Shown: positions 1 to 10,203 of the stretch, in pieces
Position numbering within the stretch: position 1 is the stretch's first letter
Layout of the letters: every line of letters begins with the position of its first letter
Assembly: GCA_027625915.1 (NCBI GenBank)
Contig: JANTQA010000070.1
Coordinates: forward strand, 6,887,001-6,951,000
Length of the DNA stretch: 64,000 nt
Direction: 5' to 3'
DNA from: Anaeramoeba flamelloides
Lineage: Eukaryota; Metamonada; Anaeramoebidae
The notes under the pieces: generated by a model
Databases searched by the model: none
The model's input: the letters and a program-made list of their open reading frames with translations, nothing else
Told to the model about the DNA's origin: nothing
Translations under genes and position numbers: made by a program

Positions 1-400
1 CAATGTAAAATCTAATTTACCACTGACCAATAGTATACCTCAGTTCAAATCGATTTTGAAGGTAAAATTTTTGATGTTTTAATTCAATTTTAAATTTGGA
101 AGGAACTTTATTGATAATTTTTCGTAATATTCTCAATTTTTTTGATTTTTTTCTTTTTTTGATCGCTAAAAATTGTTCTTAAAAATTGTCTCTATTTTTT
201 TTTGAGAAAATTTTTCTAATTTTATCCTTCATTTTTAGAATTTCTTTTTAAATATTAGAACTTGAGGAAACCAATAACATATTTACTCAGGATTTATTAT
301 CGGTTTCTTGGGCCCGTTAATGTATAGTTCTTCTACAACCAAAAAACATGCTTTTTTGTTTTGAAATACGGTTTAAACTTTCTGAAGGCATTATTTTGAC
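1..400 (+). repeat. Dispersed repeat family A, copy 1 (cut by window edge)
   Basis: Shares a long ordered set of landmarks with copies at 6963-7440, 39240-39700 and, reversed, 16425-16875. The landmarks are an AATAGTATACCT-like motif, a CAATTTTGAA block, a run of T around a CTCAATTTTTTTGA block, AATAGAACTT followed by AAGAAACCAATA, a CTTCTATAACAAAAAAACAT-like block and a terminal TTATTTTGAC. No open frame is shared between copies. It may be a decayed transposon or MITE; I see no terminal inverted repeat. Confidence 0.6.
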
Positions 401-486
401 AACTGCACTGCTAATTGTAAAATAAAAAAAATCAAAATTTTCAGTCAGCTTTCCAAAAAAATCATCATCCCAAGAATTAAAATAAG

Positions 487-712
487 TACTATTTGTTGAA
501 AAATAAATGGAACAAAATTTTCATTCAACTTTCCAAAAAAAGGTTATATAAATCATTTAACCTTTCAATTTTTTAATTCCTAAAGAAAAGCTTAAATGAT
601 TAATTTTCTCTGATATAATTGCAGACTTTGATGATTTTTTTAATTCTTGGGATGTGATTATTTTGGAAAGCTCAATGAAAATTTTGATCCTTTTATTTTA
701 CAATGAACAGTA
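487..712. mobile_element. MITE family H, copy 1
   Basis: A 226-bp element whose ends are inverted copies of each other. The left end runs TACTATTTG then ACAAAATTTTCATTCAACTT; the right end runs AATGAAAATTTTGATC then TTTTACAATGAACAGTA. Nearly the same element recurs at 14362-14587 and 49712-49939. Half-copies of the same ends lie on both sides, at about 411-480 and 835-870, so 404-870 is a small composite of H pieces. Non-coding, presumably mobilised by a DNA transposase encoded elsewhere (inference). No convincing target duplication longer than 2 bp. Confidence 0.65.
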
Positions 713-965
713 CACAAAAAGTTCCCAATTTGATAAGAGAAAATTAATAATTTAAGCTGGTTGTAAAGATTAAAAATTTGAAATGTTAAATAATTTTTTG
801 AAATCTTTTTTTTTTGGTTTGCTGAACAAAAATTGTGTTCCTTTTATTTTACAACATACAATATTTCTTCTCAATTTGAAAAAAATTTATTTCGAAAAAC
901 TAAAATCAAATCAGATTGAATTGGAACTATAAAAAACAAAAAAGGAAAGAAAAGAAGGAGATGAC

Positions 966-1856
966 TCAAGAAGGAAAACAAAAGGTAAACATACTATTTT
1001 CATCAAGAATCGTTTTAATCAAAGGTGAGTCAAAAATTGAAGAGTCAATTAAGGTTTCAAAAGAACCATTTTCATCAATAAAAAATCCACTCGTTGAGTC
1101 TGAACGACGCAAGATCATCCGTCCTTTTCTGGGGATCAAACGAGAAGTGCTATTTTTTGGAGCAGACAACCTGTATTTATTTTTTTCTTTCAGATCAACA
1201 TTTGGGCTATTGATGGTTAAAGAGTTATTATTGAGCAAATGACTGCAATTTTTTTGTTTTTTGAATTTGTGGTTTTTTTTTTGGTTTCTTCTTCGGGGCA
1301 TTGGATTTTTTTTCTTCATATACTTTGGGTGATTAAAAAATTTATTAGGCTTTCTTTTTCTTGGTTGTTGTTGTAAGTGTTTTTGTTTTTGAGTTTGTTT
1401 TTGTTTGTTATTTCTTTTTTTTTTTTTTTGTTGTTGGAAGTTTTGTTTCAATTGTGAAGAGGGAACTGTGGAAATTTTTTTGTTTTGTTTGTTTTCAATT
1501 TCTTTCCAAAATTGATGATTTTGGTTTTGTGCTTGTTGTTGCATATTTTGTGGATAAGGAACTAGGAAACCAATTGGTAGGATTCTTGAAAGATGATGCT
1601 TTTGTGGGTTGTTAGGTTGTTGGTTAATTATCAAATTACTGTTTTGTTGACTTAAATTTTGTTGTTGCTGTTGGTGCTGCTGTTGCATTCGATTTGGGTT
1701 GGATCGAAAAAGATTATTTTGTTGTAAGTGAATCTGGTTGTGTAATTGGCTTTTGTTTTGATTTGGATTTTGGGGGTATTGTGGCAATTGTGGGAAATTA
1801 ACGGGAGGGGGGTTTGGGTAAAATGGTTGTAAGCTATTCCACTGTGGCCGGTTCAT
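966..1856 (-). CDS. Gln/Asn/Pro-rich low-complexity protein, unknown function
   Basis: A single open frame of about 296 aa, starting at the ATG that gives MNRPQWNSLQPF. The frame is open 24 codons further up, but that part is Phe-rich and looks non-coding. The N-terminal third is Pro/Asn/Gln-rich with runs of Q. The middle is strongly basic (KKKKRNNKQKQ and RKRKPNKFF stretches), resembling nuclear-localisation or nucleic-acid-binding tails. The last 90 residues are more ordinary in composition and contain RKGRMILRRSDSTSGFFID. I recognise no domain. The A-rich, low-T coding strand fits other genes in the window. A potential donor (GTATGTTT) lies just before the stop, so the annotated C-terminus could be intron read-through. 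Confidence 0.55.
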   Translation of the reverse strand: MNRPQWNSLQPFYPNPPPVNFPQLPQYPQNPNQNKSQLHNQIHLQQNNLFRSNPNRMQQQHQQQQQNLSQQNSNLIINQQPNNPQKHHLSRILPIGFLVPYPQNMQQQAQNQNHQFWKEIENKQNKKISTVPSSQLKQNFQQQKKKKRNNKQKQTQKQKHLQQQPRKRKPNKFFNHPKYMKKKNPMPRRRNQKKNHKFKKQKNCSHLLNNNSLTINSPNVDLKEKNKYRLSAPKNSTSRLIPRKGRMILRRSDSTSGFFIDENGSFETLIDSSIFDSPLIKTILDENSMFTFCFPS

Positions 1857-2454
1857 CTTTTTTTTTATTGATAAAATAAAATGTTTAAAAGTAAAAAATG
1901 TAAAAAAATTGGAAAAGATATTTTTCAAAAGTGGGTACTTTTTTTTTTTTTTTTGAGATTGTCAGACTTAAAACTATTTTGAAAGTTTCTTTTATAATTA
2001 TGTGTGGAATATTTTGAAAATCATAATTGGATTCCGATATCAACATCTAGGCCCGACTTAAAGGTTAAATTCACATATTTCAAATAAAAATTCAAAAAAT
2101 GTTTTAAGCTTACATTTGTAGAAAAAATAAAATTGAAAATTTCAAGTTTGACAAACTTATTACTAAAATTATCATTTCATCCTCGTTAATACAGTATATT
2201 CATAATATAATCAATATTACAGTTATTATCAATCTTGAGGCTATTGTATATATTGTTATTTAGTAATCGTACTATTTTTAAAAGTCTCTTGTCCAGAAAA
2301 AAAGGTCTATTTTGATCTTTCAAAAAATTTTAAATGGATCTGACATAGAATTTTCTTTGATATCGGCTTTAGGATATTTTTTGAAGAAATAATAACTACT
2401 ATTATTTTCCAATTATATAAAAATACGGGAAAAAAATAACTTATGATAAATATT

Positions 2455-2908
2455 GTGAGTGTCCTAGGTTTTTTTTACTTTTTGAAATAAACTGAAAATT
2501 TATTGAAATTTTCAGTTTATTTCATAAAGTAAAAAAAACCTAACGAAATTTGGTAGGTTTTCCAGAATTCAAAAGAATTGAGTAAAATCCTTGATTTAAG
2601 TCCATTCTTTTTAACCCTGTAAAATCTAAATGGAATCTCAGTGGGGTGTCGTAGAGTGCAGAGGTTTTCTTGTGGTTTTCTGTTTTATTTGTTAAATCTA
2701 TTGATTTTCGTTAGGTTTTTTTGAGTTTTCTATTTATTTAGAAAATCAATAGATTTTCTAAATAAAATACAAAACCTTAAAAAAAACTAGAACATTTCAC
2801 AAATAAACAGAAAACTCAAGAAAACTTAACGGTGCTTTTCCAGAATTCAAAATAATAGAGAAAAATTATTGATTTTATGAAATTCTTTTAAATTCTGGAA
2901 AACCTAAC
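2455..2908. repeat. Palindrome array D1
   Basis: Three hairpin-forming modules in a row. 2466-2541 is a near-perfect palindrome with a roughly 35-bp stem that opens AGGTTTTTTTTACTTT and closes AAAGTAAAAAAAACCT. 2711-2776 is a second palindrome around AGAAAATC/GATTTTCT. 2835-2903 is a third that opens TTTTCCAGAATTCAAAA and closes TTAAATTCTGGAAAA. Modules are bordered by GTTAGG/CCTAAC and joined by a linker containing GTCGTAGAGTGC at 2647-2658. The same modules recur in five other arrays in this window. Confidence 0.7.
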
Positions 2909-3424
2909 AAAAGTTTTTTTAATTTTAGATTAAAAACCAAAATTTAAGATATTTCCTATTTATTTCAAAAATTAAATAAAAATAAAAGAAAAATGATAAA
3001 TAAAATAATTTTTCCAATTTAAAAGAATAAATATTACTTCAATTGTAAAAATATTATTCTCTATTTGAAATATTTTCATCAGATTTAAAATATTTTTAAA
3101 ATATAATAAAATGAACTATGGTCTAGAAGCAAAAAAATATTTATAATTTTTTACTATTAAATTTAAAAAAAAATATTAATAGAAAATCGAAAAATGAATT
3201 ATACAACTTAAATTGTAAAATATCTCAAAAAATAGTTTTTGATCAAAGATCTTTTATTAACAAATATTGTTTATTATAATTGAAGTTATTAAAAAGACAT
3301 GAAATTAGTAAATGTTTAATATTTTTTGAAAAAAATTTTTTCTGATCATGAAGTGTTGTGATCAGAGTAACCGATACCAAAAGCCTATAATCTTTGTATG
3401 AAAATAATACACTTACTTTTTTTT

Positions 3425-3580
3425 TTTGTTGCAATCTACTAATTCATTAAAACCAATAGTATACCCAAGTTCAAATCAATTTTTTTGAAAATTCACTTCA
3501 TGAAATATTAAGTAAATTTTAAATTATGGATTGAATTAGTTGGTAATTTTATTTTACACTTAAGTATTTTTATGTACATG
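3425..3580 (+). repeat. Family A, short partial copy
   Basis: Contains CCAATAGTATACCCAAGTTC followed by AAATCAATTTT, matching the front part of family A at 7060-7100 and 39350-39380. It fades out after about 150 bp. A family G segment (a TTTTTGATCAAAGATC block) lies just before it, reversed, at about 3190-3260. Confidence 0.45.
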
Positions 3581-3584
3581 ATTA

Positions 3585-3992
3585 AAATTTTCATCGAGAC
3601 ACGATTTCAAAATTTGTGACTCACCTGAAATAATAAATTGTTAAATATATATATATATATATATATTCTTTAGTATTCAAGAACAACAAATAATTAAATC
3701 TTGATATCTAATTCACTTTTAAATCATTCTAAATTTATAAGAAACTGATATTCAAATAATTAAAAAAAAATAAAACTAAAAACTAAAAAAAAGTGAGTCA
3801 CAATTTTTGAAATGAGCCTTATGTATTTTTTATTACTAGAACTTTCACTGAAAAATCAGTTAACAACATGATTTTTTGCTAATAATTAAATTCATTTTAA
3901 AAGATATTACATAGCCTCAATTTTCTTAGTGATTATTTGGTCTTTTCAAAGATCTTTTTTTTTTCTACGTGATATTTAGTAAAAAAAAGTAT

Positions 3993-4000
<8 letters not shown>
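3585..4000 (-). repeat. Family E repeat, copy 1 (reversed)
   Basis: Reverse-oriented relative to the copies at 9080-9830, 25905-26330 and 55900-56570. Its core, 3603-3814, is bounded by inverted repeats reading TTTGTGACTCACCTGAAA at the left and AAGTGAGTCACAATTTTTGA at the right. An (AT)n run sits at 3645-3666, the equivalent position in the 56-kb copy. Beyond the core it shares a diverged AAAAGATATTACATAG-like block. It ends in a 30-A homopolymer at 3994-4023. Confidence 0.6.
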
Positions 4001-4024
<24 letters not shown>

Positions 4025-4144
4025 AACAAATTAAAGTGAAAAACTAAATTTTATTCATAAAACAAATAAAAATGAAATTAAGATATTAAATAAAGCAAAA
4101 TATTCAAAGAAATGCAAATCATCAAAATAACAACGCAGTTGGTG

Positions 4145-5335
4145 TTACATTATTGTGCAGGCTTTGTTATTTTTGATTGCGAAAAGTTTATTATTTAAGG
4201 AAGTTTGCGTGTTTAATTGATAATAATCGATTAGTTGCAAGAAATGGAATGAATCCTTTTTGATTAATTGAAGCGGCACTTCGTTTGTATAAAAAAAATA
4301 AATCAAATTTTGAATGATCAAGGAAGATGTGTTGGAGTAATCATTTACCTGGTTACAGGATTTTTTGCATGCAAGGAACAAGCCTCGGAAAAGGTCTGAT
4401 CGTGCCGCGAGTATTAGTTTGTGTACCTTAATGTGTGTTTGCCCGATTTTTAAAGTGAAGTCCTTGTTTTGCTCATTTTCGTACAAGCACTTCAAATCGT
4501 CAATCAATTTTGTGACTCCTGAAAAGTTTTTGAAATCAAGATTCAGTTTATGGCATATTTCGTTTATTTGCGGATAATTGGAATTCTTGGTGTACCCACA
4601 ATAGATCCATTTGAGAAAAAGCTTTGATTGCTCAGGCGAGATTGTCAACAACACCTTTTGAATATTTTGCAATGAAATATTCAGTTTGGATTGTATGATT
4701 AATTTATGAACACCAATTTGTTCATCGTTTTGCAACTGGAAGATATGGTCGCAAAACTCTTGCCTTTCAAACAAATTTTCAAAATCTTGGATCAAATCGC
4801 TGTAGTTGATCCGCTCCTTCAAAATAATGAAATAGTGCAGGATATTTACAAAGATGCTTTCCAGTTTTTCCTTTGATTCCAAGGAGCACTCGTAATATGG
4901 GCAATCATATTCCTTTGCCAGGTTTTGTCCTTCCTCGGCGCTCACAACTCGGTTTTCGGATGTTTCGGGGCAATTGATCTTGTTGGCAAACAGCACATAG
5001 TGCTTCTGCTCCCCCTGTGTTTTGAACTTTCCCATGATCTCCTCGGCCTTGGTAAAGGATTCCTTGCTTGTGACGCTATACATTAAAATGAAATTACAAA
5101 ATTTGGAACAGTAGTGATCCATCAAGACGTCCGTTGGCTCTTGCCTTAAAAAATCACGAATGCCCAAGAAATATTCCTGATCTTCAAATTCTAAAAGCAT
5201 CTTATACGTTTTCTCCCATTCCTCATCAATGTCGCACAAAAACATATTTTGGAAACTTTGCTTGAGTGTTGTCTTGCCCACTTTGGAGTCTCCTAAAATC
5301 ATAATTTTATCATTTTCATTCATAATTGTTTTCAC
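4145..5335 (-). CDS. Ras/Rho-like GTPase fused to tandem BTB domains, with CaaX box
   Basis: An intronless 396-aa protein. Residues 1-175 are a small-GTPase fold: the P-loop GDSKVGKTT is at about residues 15-23, and a MYSVTSKESF segment is typical of Ras/Rho strand 4. The G3 motif is altered (RDFLRQE where DTAGQE is usual) and the G4 motif reads NKIN rather than NKxD, so nucleotide binding or hydrolysis may be atypical. Two BTB/POZ domains follow, at about 190-270 (HIFQLQNDEQIGVHKLII) and 290-385 (KDFTLKIGQTHIKVHKLILA). The protein ends in CTIM, a good CaaX prenylation signal. The layout resembles RhoBTB proteins, known as Cul3 adaptors. Membrane anchoring and a Cul3 link are inferred. Codon composition is less A+T-rich than the flanks. 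Confidence 0.85.
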   Translation of the reverse strand: MKTIMNENDKIMILGDSKVGKTTLKQSFQNMFLCDIDEEWEKTYKMLLEFEDQEYFLGIRDFLRQEPTDVLMDHYCSKFCNFILMYSVTSKESFTKAEEIMGKFKTQGEQKHYVLFANKINCPETSENRVVSAEEGQNLAKEYDCPYYECSLESKEKLESIFVNILHYFIILKERINYSDLIQDFENLFERQEFCDHIFQLQNDEQIGVHKLIIQSKLNISLQNIQKVLLTISPEQSKLFLKWIYCGYTKNSNYPQINEICHKLNLDFKNFSGVTKLIDDLKCLYENEQNKDFTLKIGQTHIKVHKLILAARSDLFRGLFLACKKSCNQVNDYSNTSSLIIQNLIYFFYTNEVPLQLIKKDSFHFLQLIDYYQLNTQTSLNNKLFAIKNNKACTIM

Positions 5336-6960
5336 GTTCGGAGTTTGTTTGTTTTTTTATTGCAAGGGAAAATAGTTTTTTTTATGTTAAAGTTGGCTTT
5401 TTTTTTTTTTTTGATGAGAAAACTCAACAATTTTTCTAAATTTGGAAACAATTAAAAGGTAGAATATCACAGACGATTTTTAAATTTCGTTTTTTGTGGT
5501 TTAAAAGGTTTCAGAATTGGAAATTTAAAAAAAAAGTAAAAAAAGAAAATGATTTATTTTTGCTTTGCGTTTTATTTATTAAAATTAATTTCTTGATCAG
5601 TCTTTTAGAAAATTAAGATACCTTAATGGGTTTGTTTTCGAAATTGCTTACTTGAATAGTTTTTAAATTTTATTTTTTTTGTGGAAAACAAACGATCAAA
5701 CTTTGAAACATTTTTCTCTAGAAAGGATTTTCTAACATGTTTTGAGAAATTTGTCCTATAATTGTCTTCTTGTTTAAATTTTTAAAAATAGTCAACTCAA
5801 AACTTTTTTTTTTTCTTTAAGAGACTCTCGTTTCACGATTAAGAAACCAACCTAATTTTCTGATTAAATTTTTCATCAAAACATCAATTTCTTCAATCTT
5901 GAAATTCATTTTTTTGGATTGGGTGAAGTAATCTTTATATGAAAAGGATTTTTGGTAAAATTTTTCTTTTTTTTTCAAGAAGACAAGATCTTTATTTTTG
6001 ATGTAAAATTTAAGCTTTATAATACCACTTTTGATTTACGTCAACAATTTGATTTTAATTTTATAAAGCATAATTTTGATTTTACCATAAACATTCAAAA
6101 AAATAATTTGTTTGATCATTAATTTGAAAATATCGAGATTTTTGCACTCTATTAAATTAATAGGTGGACTAAATTGGATTTTAATTTTGGATTAAGGTTT
6201 TAATTTTCTTGAAAATGAATTAATTATTTCTTTTTTAAATGATTTTACAAGCTGTGAGTTGATTTAAAAGGTGAAATATGAATTTACATTCTTCCAATTA
6301 AGATCAAAAGATTCTTCAAACGTGAAAAAATCAAATTTTTTTCTTGAATGTTCATTGTTTAACTCCCTAACAAAGTGTCAAAGAAAGCATTAGTTTAGGT
6401 ACGTTCCATTTTCAAAATGATCAATAAACCATTTTTTAGCTTTTTGATTATAGTTGACTGTCGATTTATTAAACAAGATTTATCATTATTTGGATGAAAT
6501 TTTTTTGAATAAAAGTTAGTTACCAAGTTCACCAACAAGAAATTCAGAACAGTTTTGAATTACTTAAATTGATTTATTAATTTAATGGATAAAAAATCAA
6601 TTAAAATTTGTCATTAAAATTAAAAATATGAATACATGGATTAATAGATGAATTTTGATAATTTTTCTAGATATGTGCTAACTCTGAAAATGATGCACTT
6701 CTATCCCTTTTTGACTCAATTATGCAATTTTTTTAAGGTACAATTAAAAAACTGAAAATTACGACAAAAAGAAAAAAATAGTACACACAAGCGAATATTT
6801 CTCAATTCAATAAATGATTTCTTATTACTTTTTGATAACGAAGTATCTAAAATCAAGTAATTTTTTTAACCTTTTTAAAGAAGAGAGGCGATTCAACAAA
6901 ACAACTTCATGTTTGTCTGAAAGGATAAACCGTTCCTTTGAATTATTTATCCTACATAGA
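5336..6960. other. Intergenic stretch, no gene seen
   Basis: All short frames here are T- or A-rich and show no family resemblance. The last part (6785-6960) leads into repeat A and contains segment C at about 6884-6926, with a GATTCAACAAAA block, which recurs at about 16158-16195. Confidence 0.5.
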
Positions 6961-6962
6961 AT

Positions 6963-7440
6963 ATACAGTGTTCAAAATAAAGCGTGCACAAAGACTATAA
7001 TCCGTGTTTCAAAATATTATCCGTGCTTTTTTTTATTCTTGTACCAAGGCAACATCCAATCTACTAACAAATAGTATACCTAAGTCTAAATCAATTTTGA
7101 AAGTAAAAGTCTGGTTATTTTCAGTAAAATTTAAATTATTCATGCAAATAGTTGAAATTTTCCATAATATTCTCAATTTTTTTGAATTTTTTTGTTTTTT
7201 TTATGATTAAAATTTTCTGAAAAATTTACTCTATTTTTTGAAAAATATTTTACAATTTGATCCTTCATTTGTAGAATTTCTTTTTAAATAATAGAACTTT
7301 AAGAAACCAATACCATTTTTTTTCAGGGTTTATTATCAGTTTCTTTGATTGGTTAATGTATTGGTCTTCTATAACAAAAAAACATGCTTTTTATTTTGAA
7401 ACACGCATTAAATTTTTTTGCACTGGTTATTTTGGCTACA
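6963..7440 (+). repeat. Dispersed repeat family A, copy 2
   Basis: Begins near GTGTTCAAAATAAAGCGTG and ends near GGTTATTTTGGC, one of the fuller copies. It carries ATCCGTGTTTCAAAATATTA, the AATAGTATACCTAAG motif, the AAGAAACCAATACC block and the GGTCTTCTATAACAAAAAAA block. The matching landmarks appear in the same order at 39240-39700 and, reverse-complemented, at 16425-16875. Frames inside it are not conserved between copies. Confidence 0.65.
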
Positions 7441-7539
7441 GTATGAAAGATTTTTATCACTAATCATAAAAAAGAAAAAAATTTTTAACTAAAAAATTAT
7501 ACATTTGCTAATTTTTCACTTTTTGATAACTCCACTTAT

Positions 7540-8215
7540 TAGAAACTCTATTTATTAATAATAAATCTTTGATCAAAAATTATTTTTCAAGATATTTTAC
7601 AGTTTAAGTTGAAAAATCCAAATTTTACCGGTTCTATAAAGATTTTTTGTAAAATTTAATCTTAAAAAATTAGAAAAAATTTTCTCTTCAAAGTTAAAAA
7701 ATATTTTTTGATCTTTCAAATGGGTTTTAAATTTGATAAAGAACCATTTAATGGGGAATCAATTATTTTTTTAAAAAAAAGTATTATTTAAATTTTTGAA
7801 AAGAAAATAAAAAACTTATTTTTTATTTGATTTTTTCACTAGTTTTTTTTTTGATTTTTGAATTATACAGAAAATTTAATAAATTTTCAGTTTATTCTAA
7901 AAAGTAAAAAAAAAACTGCCGTTAGCTTTTCCAGAATTCAGAAGAATAGAGAAAAATCAAAGATTTTGCTCAATTCTTTTCAATTCTGGAAAAGCTAGGC
8001 ACTTGACTGACAATATGTTGAGTTTTTCCAGAATTCAAAAGAATAGAGAAAAAATAAAAAGATTTTACCCATTCTTGTAAATTTCAGATTAGCGAACGGA
8101 TGTGTCACGGGTTTTTGCTATTCAAAGGAATTGGTAATATCTATATATTACCCAATTCGTTTGAATTGTGGAAAAGCTAGGAACTCTATGGTATTTGATG
8201 ACACTTGATAGTATA
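7540..8215. repeat. Segment G followed by palindrome array D2
   Basis: 7540-7650 holds segment G (AATCTTTGATCAAAAATTAT then TTTCAAGATATTTTACA), shared with 19370-19450 and, reversed, 3190-3260. From 7845 there is a weak AGTTTTTTTTTTGA palindrome, then at 7924-7996 a clear one opening GCTTTTCCAGAATTC and closing GAATTC-like TTCTGGAAAAGC, then two further half-modules. Linker motifs TAGGCACTTGACTGAC and ATGTCACTCTACAG belong to the CGTAGAGTGC linker series seen in the other arrays. Confidence 0.6.
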
Positions 8216-9079
8216 TATGTCACTCTACAGAACTCACCTAATTTCTAAAAAAATTTCTTCATGATTTCAATAAAGAATAATAATTTACTTTACCATTCAC
8301 TAATGATAAAAGAAATATTGAGTATTTATTTTGAATAATATATAAAAATATTATTATTTAATTTATGTTAATTTGAATATAAGATTAAATCCAAAATTTT
8401 TGATATTTTGTTATATGGATTGATATTCCCCTAAAAACCGATTGGTATGTCCATCTATTTCCGAGTTATTGCAAAAACAAATGATTCTTATTATAATAAG
8501 AAGTTCATCCCCCTTTTTCCTTTTTTTCGTATCAACATATTCTAAACCCCAATTAAAAATTTATAACACACCAAAATTCATTTTTTAGAAAAAAATCCTA
8601 TTTTATCAATTCTTGAAGATATACCTAATTAGAACCAGCCACTAAGTGGAATACTAACAAAAGTTTTTAAATTAAAATACTTACAAAACAAAAAATAAAT
8701 AATAACCAATACTAATAAATCAAGGGCGTGTTAAAAATTTTGGAGAGAGAGCAAAACAAAAAAATATATTGGTAAATTTGGTTAAATTCTTTTAGGAATA
8801 TTGATTGATCAAATGATTGGAGACTATCAACTAATTTTATTTGAGTTGTGCTATTTTAACGAATTCAACTTTAACCGAATATCAATTGTTCAAAAAAAAA
8901 AAAAAAATGATCAAATAAAACAAGTTAGGTAATTCAAAAAAAGAAATGAAAACAAAAAACTAAAAGATAAAAAAAAAAAGATTTTCATCTTTTTGACAAA
9001 AATCAAAATTATTTCCAAATTGAATGAAATTATATTATTGCGATTGTTTGGACATTTTTAACTATGTGAAAAATTTTGA

Positions 9080-9830
9080 ATTTTGGTTAAGATCTTGAAT
9101 TATCTCAATTTTCGCAAAGATAAACCAGTTTTTAAAAAGTTTGATCCACTTTATAAAGTTAATGGGAGCTGTTTTAAGGTTTTATTCTATCCATTTTTTT
9201 AAAAAAAATATTTTCAAATTTTTGGATCAAAATTATTTTTTCTAATATTGTAAATTTTTGTTTTATTTTGAATAATTTTTTAATCTTTTTCTTTTTTTTT
9301 AACTAATTTTTTCTAATTTTTGTTTTTCTCCCTTTTTCTTTTTCTTTTTTTTTGATCTCTTTTTTTTTCTTTTTCTTGTTTTTTTTTGGAAAAGATCATG
9401 CCAAAAAAAAAATGATCTTCGAAAAGACAAATAATCACTATGAAAATGAGACTATATAATGTCTTTTAAAATGAATTGAATTATTAGTAAAAAATCTTCT
9501 TGTTCAACTGTTTTTGAGTGAAATTTCAGTAATAAAAAATCCGTAATGATCATTTCAACAATTGTGACTCACTTTTTTTGAGTTTTTGGTTTTATTTTTT
9601 TTGAATTTTTGAAATATGAGGATTTTATATGTTTGGAATACTTTAAAAGTGAATTTTTAAAAATTTTCAAAATATCAGGCTTTTATATATTTAGAATGAT
9701 TTATAATCGAATTTTAAACAAGATTTGATTATTTGTTGTTCTTCAATACTAAAGGATTAATATATACTTTTTTTTTTCACTTTATTATTTCAGGTGAGCC
9801 ACAATTTTTGAAATGGAGTTTAGATTTAAT
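9080..9830 (+). repeat. Family E repeat, copy 2
   Basis: Shows a pyrimidine-rich T/C tract at 9255-9390, then ATAATGTCTTTTAAAATGAA, AAAAAATCCGTAATGATCA and the inverted-repeat core 9551-9815. The core starts CATTTCAACAATTGTGACTC and ends GTGAGCCACAATTTTTGAAA. All landmarks occur in the same order at 55900-56570 and, for the left half, at 25905-26330. No coding frame is shared. Confidence 0.65.
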
Positions 9831-10203
9831 TTTGAATTATTATTAAAATAATTTGAAGAAATGTGTTGAAATAACAAAATTATTTTCTGAAAAATTATGT
9901 AAAAAAAAATTTTTTTCTTTTTTTTTTTTATTTTTAATTTTAAAATGACGAATAAGGAAAATTTAATTAAAAAAGATTTTAATCTTTTAATTTTCGAGAA
10001 TTTATTCAAAAATTTTAATTTTTTTTTATTTCAATAATTAGACAATTAATTTATTTGACTTGCTTATTAAATTGAGATTTTTTTTTTTTTTTTGAAAAAT
10101 TTTTGATAAAATAATATATTAAATTCTATTAAATCTTATGATTTTTGCTTTCACAGCACAATAAGTCTACCATCATTTAAAATTAGTTTGCTTCCATTTC
10201 CGT

